Shown here: in pieces, positions 6,697 through 11,858 of the stretch
Numbering within the stretch: the first letter of the stretch is position 1
Layout: each line of letters starts with the position of its first letter
Origin: Parafilimonas sp.
GTDB lineage: Bacteria > Bacteroidota > Bacteroidia > Chitinophagales > Chitinophagaceae
Reading direction: 5' to 3'
Assembly (NCBI GenBank): GCA_025927795.1
Contig: JAICKT010000102.1
Span: 1 to 11,858, forward strand
DNA: 11,858 nucleotides
Notes under the pieces: generated by a model
The model's database searches: none
What the model saw: the letters and a program-made list of their open reading frames with translations, nothing else
Told to the model about the DNA's origin: nothing
Program-made: the position numbers and the translations under genes

Positions 6697-6763
6697 ATAT
6701 GCAAAGTTCGATGTTTTGTAAACAGAAAGATGCGCTGCATTTTTATAACATCAATCAAAATAA

Positions 6764-6789
6764 AAAGCTCCTCATTGCTGAAGAGCTTT
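6764..6789 (-). terminator. intrinsic terminator of the APC permease gene
   Basis: The arms AAAGCTC (6764-6770) and GAGCTTT (6783-6789) pair perfectly. After one C-A mismatch three more pairs follow (TCA/TGA), closing a TTGC loop. Read on the minus strand, the hairpin is followed by TTTATTTTG, a U-rich tail. It lies 22 bp past the permease stop codon. The plus-strand side also has an A-rich flank, so the hairpin is mainly useful to the minus-strand gene. Confidence 0.75.
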
Positions 6790-6810
6790 CAAATAAAAAA
6801 CTAAATAAAA

Positions 6811-8334
6811 TTATTTTTCAAAGTCAGATGCTCTCGGTAAGATTTCTCCGCCGGCAATTAGTTGACTATGTTTTCTACTGTAAAGAAAATAAATAAATAA
6901 ACCTATTATCATCCAAATAAAAGCGCTGAGTAAAGTTTCATTGGGAAGACTAACAATCATGGCAGCACAAACAATCATTCCAAGAATAGGTACTAAAGGA
7001 ACAGCAGGTGTTTTAAACCCACGTTTTAAATTCGGTTCTTTTTTGCGCATTATCATTACACCCAAACAAACCAAAACAAATGCAAATAAAGTTCCGATAG
7101 AAGTAAGGTCGCCCGCAACACTTACAGGAACGAACGCTGCAAACAATCCTACAAACACAAATAAAACCATATTGCTTTTATATGGCGTGCGGAACTTTGG
7201 ATGAAGGTCCTGGAAAATTTTTGGCAATAAACCATCTTTTGACATGGTATAAAAAACTCTCGACTGTCCCATCAACATCACTAATATCACAGAAGAAAAA
7301 CCAAGCAGTATTGCAAATGAAACCAATTTTGCAAGCCAGCCAAAACCTGTCATATATGTTTGAATAGCGTAAGCAACGGATGCTTCTTTACCTGCTTTTA
7401 CAAAATCCTGATAAGGTGCAACACCTGTTAATACATAAGAAAAAAGAATGTACAAAATGGTGCAAATAACCAATGAACCAAGAATGCCAATCGGCATATC
7501 GCGCTTCGGATTTTTTGCTTCCTGCGCTGTTGTTGAAACCGCATCAAAACCAATGAACGCAAAAAATACAATGCCCGCGCCTGTTAGTACACCGCCCCAT
7601 CCATGCCTGAAAAAATCGGTATAAGAATACGACGAGCCATTGGGCATTAATGCGGGTGTTGCATCTGCAGGAATAAAATAAGGCGTATGATTCGCAGGAT
7701 TAATAAAACCCCATCCGATAGCAATAAACACAATCACAATAGCCACCTTTATAATCACAATAATCATATTTACACTGGCAGATTCTTTTGTTCCTTTTAT
7801 CAGCAATGCAGATAGCAACAATAAAATAAACAGCGCGGGTATATTCATTATGCCATGATGCATAACACCGGCTGCATCTTTCAACGATTCAAACGGCGAG
7901 TGACACCACTCATATGGAATGCTCTTATTAAAAAGTATGTTTAAATATTCACTCCACGAAATAGAAACCGTTGCAGCACCCAATGCATATTCCAGAATCA
8001 AAGCCCATCCAATTATCCATGCTATTAATTCGCCCATAGTTGCATAAGCATATGTGTATGCGCTGCCTGCAATGGGAATCATTGATGCAAATTCTGCATA
8101 ACATAATCCTGCAAAAGCGCAGCCAATGGCGGCAACAATAAACGAAACGGTTACTGCAGGTCCCGCATGTTCGCCGGCGGCTGCGGCTGTTCTTACAAAT
8201 AAGCCTGCACCAATAATTGCTCCTATACCAAGTGCAACAAGATTACCTGCATTCAACGTACGCTTTAAACCTTTTTCTGATTCTTCAGCTTGTGCTAATA
8301 ATATGCCAACGGATTTTTTGCGGAATAAACTCAT
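6811..8334 (-). CDS. APC-superfamily amino acid permease (cationic amino acid transporter-like)
   Basis: The protein has 507 residues and about 12-13 membrane helices, which is typical for the family. After a cytoplasmic N-terminus of about 30 residues, the first helix carries the APC signature GIGAIIGAGLFV (36-47), whose unwound glycine stretch binds the substrate backbone in this fold. Other family blocks are CYAEFASMIPIAGSAYTYAYATMGELIAW, GWALILEYALG, FFAFIGFDAVSTTAQEAKNPKRDMPIG and GQSRVFYTMSKDGLLPKIF. The overall pattern resembles the CAT/YfnA group of amino acid:proton symporters or exchangers; the particular amino acid is not readable from sequence. The gene starts at ATG 8334-8332, is transcribed away from the cation symporter across a 121-bp divergent gap, and ends at a clear hairpin terminator. 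Confidence 0.92.
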   Translation of the reverse strand: MSLFRKKSVGILLAQAEESEKGLKRTLNAGNLVALGIGAIIGAGLFVRTAAAAGEHAGPAVTVSFIVAAIGCAFAGLCYAEFASMIPIAGSAYTYAYATMGELIAWIIGWALILEYALGAATVSISWSEYLNILFNKSIPYEWCHSPFESLKDAAGVMHHGIMNIPALFILLLLSALLIKGTKESASVNMIIVIIKVAIVIVFIAIGWGFINPANHTPYFIPADATPALMPNGSSYSYTDFFRHGWGGVLTGAGIVFFAFIGFDAVSTTAQEAKNPKRDMPIGILGSLVICTILYILFSYVLTGVAPYQDFVKAGKEASVAYAIQTYMTGFGWLAKLVSFAILLGFSSVILVMLMGQSRVFYTMSKDGLLPKIFQDLHPKFRTPYKSNMVLFVFVGLFAAFVPVSVAGDLTSIGTLFAFVLVCLGVMIMRKKEPNLKRGFKTPAVPLVPILGMIVCAAMIVSLPNETLLSAFIWMIIGLFIYFLYSRKHSQLIAGGEILPRASDFEK

Positions 8335-8415
8335 ATAGCTTTTAATTGTAGGCGGAAAAATAAGAATTTATTTTTTGTAACAAGAAATCTTTTACTGCCA
8401 ATATAGTTTGTGAGC

Positions 8416-8445
8416 GTTTGCAGTTTATAATATTATATTGCAAAC
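8416..8445. promoter_or_regulatory. inverted repeat with inner palindrome upstream of the cation symporter
   Basis: The arms GTTTGCA (8416-8422) and TGCAAAC (8439-8445) are perfect reverse complements. They enclose the perfect 12-bp palindrome TATAATATTATA (8426-8437). The element lies between the divergent permease and symporter genes and ends 10 bp before the symporter ATG at 8456. It could be a repressor operator or a hairpin at the mRNA start that masks initiation. No regulator gene is nearby, so its role is inference. Confidence 0.45.
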
Positions 8446-8455
8446 AATTTTGCTT

Positions 8456-9688
8456 ATGAAGAAAAGCAATAATCTTACGCTCTATATTTTTATTGCAATG
8501 ATTGCCGGTGCGCTTGTGGGTTATTATGTGTATGCGCAATTCTCAACCGAAACAAGAAATCATTTTTCATCAAACATAAAATTGCTGACAACTATTTTTT
8601 TAAGATTGGTGCAAATGATAATTGCACCGCTTGTTTTTTCAACGCTTGTTGTGGGCATTGCAAAGTTGGGTGATATGAAAACTGTTGGGCGTGTTGGCGG
8701 CAAAGCAATGTTATGGTTTATTTCTGCTTCGCTGATGAGTTTGCTGCTGGGTATGTTACTCGTAAATATTTTTCAGCCAGGTGCAGGAATTAATTTGAAC
8801 AATGCTGATATAGCCGGTGCAAAAAGTTTAATAGGAACAACACAGGAATTTAGTTTGCAAAATTTTGTAGAGCATGTATTTCCTGTTAGTGTTATTGATG
8901 CAATGGCACAAAATCAAGTTTTGCAAATTGTAGTGTTCTCTATTTTATTTGGTGTAGCGGTTGCTGCGCTTGGCGATAAAGGAAAAATTGTAATTAAAGG
9001 ATTAGACGCAGTTTCACACGCAATTTTAAAAATGGTTGATTATGTAATGCTTACTGCACCCTTTGGTGTATTTGGCGCCATTGCAGGTGTAATGGCAACG
9101 CAGGGTCCGCAAATATTTTTATTCTACGCTAATTATTTTTTGTACTTCGTGATTGGAATTTTGTTATTATGGATTATTTTATTGGTTGTTGGATTTATTA
9201 TTTTAAATAAACGGCTGCCTCATCTTTTAAAACATATTATTCAGCCATTAATTATTGCATTTAGTACAACCAGCAGTGAAGCTGTGTTTCCAAAACTTAC
9301 AGAAGAATTAGAAAGATTTGGCTGCGACGAAAAAATTGTTTCGTTTGTTTTGCCGCTGGGTTATTCGTTTAATCTTGATGGTAGCATGATGTACATGACG
9401 TTTGCAAGCCTGGCAATTGCGCAGGCATATAATATTCATCTTGATTACGGCACACAATTAACAATGTTATTGGTATTGATGTTAACGAGTAAAGGCATTG
9501 CTGGTGTACCACGAGCATCGTTGGTTGTTGTAACTGCAACATGTGCTATGTTTAAAATTCCGCCGGAAGGTGTTGCATTGATTTTACCGATAGACCATTT
9601 TTGTGATATGTTCCGCACATCAACCAATGTAATTGGCAATGCGCTTGCAACAAGTGCAGTAAGTAAATGGGAGAAAGCTTTAGATTGA
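8456..9688 (+). CDS. dicarboxylate/amino acid:cation symporter (DAACS, SLC1/GltP type)
   Basis: The protein has 410 residues from ATG 8456. An upstream TTG (8438) is in frame but lies inside an inverted repeat and adds nothing conserved. The family takes up glutamate, aspartate or C4-dicarboxylates with Na+ or H+. Hallmarks are the early LVQMIIAPLVFSTLVVGIAKLGD block (51-73), the serine-rich hairpin STTSSEAVFPKL (270-281), the unwound-helix motif NLDGSMMYM (306-314, NMDGT in GltPh), GIAGVPRAS (347-355), and the last-helix motif DHFCDMFRTSTNVIGNA (380-396). In the last helix, Asp384, Arg387, Thr388 and Asn391 match the amino-acid-binding positions of GltPh. Position 395 is Asn where GltPh has the Na+ ligand Asp405, a feature otherwise seen in DctA-like carriers. 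Substrate is therefore left open between acidic amino acids and dicarboxylates. The gene is probably first of the run extending to the right edge. Confidence 0.92.
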   Translation: MKKSNNLTLYIFIAMIAGALVGYYVYAQFSTETRNHFSSNIKLLTTIFLRLVQMIIAPLVFSTLVVGIAKLGDMKTVGRVGGKAMLWFISASLMSLLLGMLLVNIFQPGAGINLNNADIAGAKSLIGTTQEFSLQNFVEHVFPVSVIDAMAQNQVLQIVVFSILFGVAVAALGDKGKIVIKGLDAVSHAILKMVDYVMLTAPFGVFGAIAGVMATQGPQIFLFYANYFLYFVIGILLLWIILLVVGFIILNKRLPHLLKHIIQPLIIAFSTTSSEAVFPKLTEELERFGCDEKIVSFVLPLGYSFNLDGSMMYMTFASLAIAQAYNIHLDYGTQLTMLLVLMLTSKGIAGVPRASLVVVTATCAMFKIPPEGVALILPIDHFCDMFRTSTNVIGNALATSAVSKWEKALD

Positions 9689-9710
9689 GTAAATTTGAAA
9701 AATTTTTTTT

Positions 9711-9941
9711 ATGAAGTTTGAAAGAATATCAATTAATCCGAAAGTGATGATGGGTAAACCTTGCATTAAAGGCACAAGAATAACGGTTGAATTGATTCTT
9801 GAAAAATTAGCACAAGGAGCAGATTTCAATTATTTATTAGAAGGCTATCCAAATTTAACTATTGAAGATATAAGAGAAGCAATTGCGTATGCACATGCGG
9901 TTCTAACAAATGAAAAAATTATTGAAGCAGAACCCGCATGA
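9711..9941 (+). CDS. DUF433 antitoxin-type DNA-binding protein
   Basis: The protein has 76 residues and covers the whole DUF433 domain: SINPKVMMGKPCIKGTRITVELILEKLAQG, then the YPNLTIEDIREAIAYA helix pair. This family is a winged-helix-like fold usually paired with a DUF5615 PIN-like protein, where it is taken to act as the antitoxin. That is the arrangement here: its TGA overlaps the ATG of the next gene in an ATGA junction (9938-9941). It starts 22 bp after the symporter stop, with only an A/T run between, so it may be cotranscribed with the symporter. The antitoxin role comes from family context and is not shown directly. Confidence 0.88.
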   Translation: MKFERISINPKVMMGKPCIKGTRITVELILEKLAQGADFNYLLEGYPNLTIEDIREAIAYAHAVLTNEKIIEAEPA

Positions 9942-10213
9942 AAATTATTGCCGATGAAAGTTTGAACTTTAGATTTGTTTCTTCATTGCGGGAGAATGGA
10001 TTCGAAGTGTACTCTATATCAGAAAAACATTCTGCTGAAGACGATGAAAACATCTTAGAAATGTCTTTGCAGCCACCTGCAATAATTATAACTGAAGACA
10101 AAGATTTTGGAGAATTAATTTTTAAACAAAAAAAAGAATTTTCTGCTGTTATCCTGTTAAGATATAATGTAGGTGAAGAAATAAATATTCCAAAAGCTTA
10201 TTATCATTATTAA
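9938..10213 (+). CDS. DUF5615 PIN-like toxin, C-terminally truncated by an in-frame stop
   Basis: The protein has 91 residues and matches the N-terminal and central part of DUF5615, a PIN-like putative nuclease. Visible acidic residues are Asp6 and Glu7 in IADES, Asp35 and Asp36 in SAEDDENIL, and Asp54 and Asp56 in ITEDKDFGEL, followed by the AVILLRY strand. From memory of the family, members are usually about 110-120 residues and end in a strand like 'FtvitpnriRiR'. That end is missing here, but it is readable in the same frame straight after the TAA at 10211-10213. The gene is thus probably a recent pseudogene or makes a shortened protein. Its ATG overlaps the antitoxin stop. Confidence 0.82.
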   Translation: MKIIADESLNFRFVSSLRENGFEVYSISEKHSAEDDENILEMSLQPPAIIITEDKDFGELIFKQKKEFSAVILLRYNVGEEINIPKAYYHY

Positions 10214-10285
10214 AACCATTTACATGAATTGTATAAAAGCTTTGTAACAATTTCTGTAAACAGAACACGCATAAGACTTATATGA
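10214..10285 (+). pseudogene. orphaned C-terminal tail of the DUF5615 gene
   Basis: The same frame continues past the TAA for 23 codons to a TGA at 10283-10285. It reads NHLHELYKSF followed by VTISVNRTRIRLI, which looks like the usual end of DUF5615 proteins. The TGA overlaps the dedA ATG (10282) as ATGA, the same junction type used between the neighbouring genes. With the tail, the protein would be about 115 residues, the normal family length. One C-to-T change (CAA to TAA) would be enough to explain the break. Confidence 0.72.
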
Positions 10286-10971
10286 TACAACTGCTTAATA
10301 CTTTTCAATGGCACGATTTAATCAACCCTCAATTTTATATTGAATTTGGCGGCTTGTGGTTATTAGTGTTTATCATTTTTGCGGAAACAGGTTTATTCGC
10401 AGGCTTCTTTTTACCGGGAGATAGTTTATTATTTCTTGCAGGTATTTACAGCCGCGATTTAGCTGCACAGGTTATTCCCTTTTCAAATGAATATTCTGAC
10501 CTGGTTATTTTATGGATAATTATTTCAATTGCAGGAGTGCTCGGAAATTTTACAGGATATTGGTTTGGCAAAAAAAGCGGACCTTTTTTATACGAGCGAA
10601 AAGACACCTTCTTTTTCAAAAAAAAATATTTACTAAAAGCGCATGATTTTTATAATCAATATGGCGGATGGGCAATTGTAGCAGCACGCTTTGTTCCTAT
10701 CATCCGCACATTTGCACCCATTGTTGCAGGCATTGTTCAAATGCCAAAAAAGAAATTTATTTATTTTAATATCATTGGTTGCGTTGCATGGGTTTTTGTC
10801 ATGTTATTTGCCGGACATTTTTTATATAAATGGGTATTGAAAAATTTTGCAATTGATTTAAAAGAGCATCTTGAAATAATTGTGATATTAATTGTTGTTA
10901 TATCAACGGCGCCGATTATTTATAAATTCTTTTTTGCAAAAAATAAAACCAATTCAGAAAAAACTGTATGA
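10282..10971 (+). CDS. DedA family membrane protein (VTT/SNARE-associated domain)
   Basis: The protein has 229 residues. DedA proteins are inner-membrane proteins linked to proton-motive-force balance and to lipid (undecaprenyl phosphate or phospholipid) translocation. Family signatures are present: FAETGLFAGFFLPGDSLLF (33-51) with the acidic residues Glu35 and Asp47, GNFTGYWFGKKSG (88-100), then GGWAIVAARFVPIIRTFAPIVAGIVQMP (128-155) with the conserved arginines Arg136 and Arg142, and a final pair of membrane helices. The ATG lies in an ATGA overlap with the relic end of the toxin gene, and its own stop overlaps the MFS gene start in another ATGA. With the toxin now ending 68 bp earlier, translational coupling from upstream is probably lost. 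The substrate lipid is not predictable. Confidence 0.9.
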   Translation: MIQLLNTFQWHDLINPQFYIEFGGLWLLVFIIFAETGLFAGFFLPGDSLLFLAGIYSRDLAAQVIPFSNEYSDLVILWIIISIAGVLGNFTGYWFGKKSGPFLYERKDTFFFKKKYLLKAHDFYNQYGGWAIVAARFVPIIRTFAPIVAGIVQMPKKKFIYFNIIGCVAWVFVMLFAGHFLYKWVLKNFAIDLKEHLEIIVILIVVISTAPIIYKFFFAKNKTNSEKTV

Positions 10972-11858
10972 TGAATAACAGGCATCAATCTGTGTTCAGC
11001 CTTGCTGTGTGGGTTGCAGCGTTAGGTTATTTTGTTGATATATATGATTTGCTTTTGTTCAGCATCATCCGCGTTCCTTCTTTAAAATCATTTGGCTTAA
11101 ATGATGCACAAATTGCAAAAGATGGTTTGTTTATTTTGAATGTTCAAATGCTCGGCTTATTAATCGGCGGAATTTTGTGGGGAGTATTAGGCGATAAAAA
11201 GGGAAGACTGAAAGTTTTATTTGCTTCCATCATTTTATATTCATTAGGCAACATTGCAAACGGATTTGTACAAAACGTAAATCAGTATGCATTAATAAGA
11301 TTTATCACAGGTCTTGGATTGGCAGGGGAACTTGGCGCAGGCGTTACTTTAGTTACCGAATTATTATCCAAAGAAAAAAGAGGACTGGGAACTTCTATCA
11401 TTTCAGGGTTGGGCATTGCAGGTGCTGTAGTAGCATTTTTTGTAAACAAAGAATTTGAATGGCGCACATGCTATTTTATAGGCGGAGGTTTGGGATTTGT
11501 TTTATTGTTACTACGTATCGGTGTGCTTGAATCGGGTATGTTTAAAAGCATTGAAAAAGCTAATATTTCAAAAGGAAATTTTCTTATGCTGTTTACAAAC
11601 AGCGAGCGATTAAAAAAATATTTGATTACTATTCTTGTTGGGTTGCCTACATGGTATCTTATAGGAATACTTATTTCTTTTTCTAAAGAGTTCGGTGAAA
11701 AAATGGGCATACAAGGTACAATTGACCCCGGCAAAGCCGTGATGTATTCTTATGCAGCTATTTCTATAAGCAGCTTGTTCGCGGGTATGTTAAGCCTTTG
11801 GTTACAAAGCCGTAAAAAAGTATTGTACCTGTATTATATTATTATGTCTGCGAGTGTA
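10968..11858 (+). CDS. MFS transporter (partial, runs off the right edge)
   Basis: There are 297 codons with no stop before the end of the window. The start is ATG 10968, overlapping the dedA TGA, or the next ATG at 10971. The translation shows an Asp-rich first helix region (ALGYFVDIYDLLLF), MFS motif A between helices 2 and 3 (GILWGVLGDKKGR), ALIRFITGLGLAGELGAGVTLVTE for helix 4, and GLGTSIISGLGIAGAVVAFF for helix 5. A central charged loop and helices of the second half follow. This pattern resembles the metabolite:H+ symporter group (sugar, aromatic acid or organic acid carriers); the substrate is not clear. It is probably cotranscribed with dedA. Confidence 0.88.
   Translation, partial: MMNNRHQSVFSLAVWVAALGYFVDIYDLLLFSIIRVPSLKSFGLNDAQIAKDGLFILNVQMLGLLIGGILWGVLGDKKGRLKVLFASIILYSLGNIANGFVQNVNQYALIRFITGLGLAGELGAGVTLVTELLSKEKRGLGTSIISGLGIAGAVVAFFVNKEFEWRTCYFIGGGLGFVLLLLRIGVLESGMFKSIEKANISKGNFLMLFTNSERLKKYLITILVGLPTWYLIGILISFSKEFGEKMGIQGTIDPGKAVMYSYAAISISSLFAGMLSLWLQSRKKVLYLYYIIMSASV

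Larger units (their letters stand above)
6447..6810. other. 364-bp non-coding region between hydrolase copy 2 and the permease
   Basis: From left to right this gap holds three things. First is the hydrolase leader, homologous to the copy 1 leader, up to about 6505. Next is a very AT-rich stretch (6506-6650) in which I see no gene, RNA or clear promoter. Last are the rluB 5' relic with its leader block (6652-6717) and the terminator hairpin of the permease gene (6764-6789). A short frame on the plus strand (6699-6896) crosses the terminator and the permease end and looks spurious. Confidence 0.6.

Noticed and set aside
6699..6896. A 65-codon plus-strand frame
   Set aside because: It crosses the permease terminator and the permease 3' end, has no recognisable domain and no start context, so it is judged spurious.
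8401..8440. Bacteroidota-type promoter (TTTG with TAnnTTTG) upstream of the symporter
   Set aside because: TATAGTTTG has three bases instead of two before TTTG, and TATATTG lacks one T; spacing to the available TTTG boxes is 13 or 23 bp. The match is no better than expected in AT-rich DNA.
9689..9710. Terminator between the symporter and the DUF433 gene (A run followed by eight T)
   Set aside because: There is no GC-containing stem; the A/T run alone is not a convincing intrinsic terminator, and the gap is only 22 bp.

Overview
This AT-rich window (roughly two thirds A+T by eye) is ordinary bacterial chromosome, most likely from the Bacteroidota and probably a Chitinophagaceae-like lineage. 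The taxonomic guess is inference. It rests on protein character: an RluB-type pseudouridine synthase with a long lysine-rich N-terminal extension, a short RsmI-like methylase beginning with a YLIP motif, and quinone-type PyrD. Weak or absent Shine-Dalgarno sequences also fit. No rRNA, tRNA, CRISPR array, transposase or phage gene is visible.

Layout. Positions 1-883 (minus) hold the 5' end of a tetrapyrrole-methylase-type SAM methyltransferase and an EI24/CysZ-like membrane protein upstream of it. Positions 920-2740 (plus) hold a 3-methyladenine DNA glycosylase and class 2 dihydroorotate dehydrogenase (pyrD). Positions 2720-4457 (minus) hold two RNA pseudouridine synthases of different families (RluA type and RsuA/RluB type). 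pyrD and the RluA-type gene converge and overlap at their 3' ends. Positions 4565-6446 (minus) hold two tandemly duplicated secreted or lipoprotein alpha/beta hydrolases. Positions 6447-6810 are non-coding, with a relic of the rluB 5' end and a terminator. Positions 6811-8334 (minus) encode an APC amino-acid permease, divergent from a dicarboxylate/amino-acid:cation symporter at 8456-9688 (plus). After the symporter come a DUF433 antitoxin, a DUF5615 PIN-like toxin broken by a stop codon, a DedA membrane protein and the start of an MFS transporter. These last four genes are joined by ATGA overlaps, one of which survives only as a relic.

The most unusual signal is a family of degenerate heptanucleotide tandem tracts. 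The largest is 24 consecutive 7-mers (168 bp, exactly 56 codons) inside the linker of the rluB-like gene. A 5-unit tract sits inside pyrD and shares an 18-nt identical word with the rluB tract. A third short tract lies just upstream of the pyrD start. Their period of 7 is not a codon period, so protein selection does not explain it. Other points of note are the nonsense-interrupted toxin gene, whose lost tail can still be read to an ATGA junction with dedA, and the hydrolase duplication, which is bracketed by a direct repeat of the rluB 5' end containing a perfect 16-bp palindrome.

The genes do not form one pathway. They are housekeeping genes (nucleotide synthesis, DNA repair, rRNA modification), transporters and a small accessory insertion of hydrolases. 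I see no complete defence or biosynthetic system.
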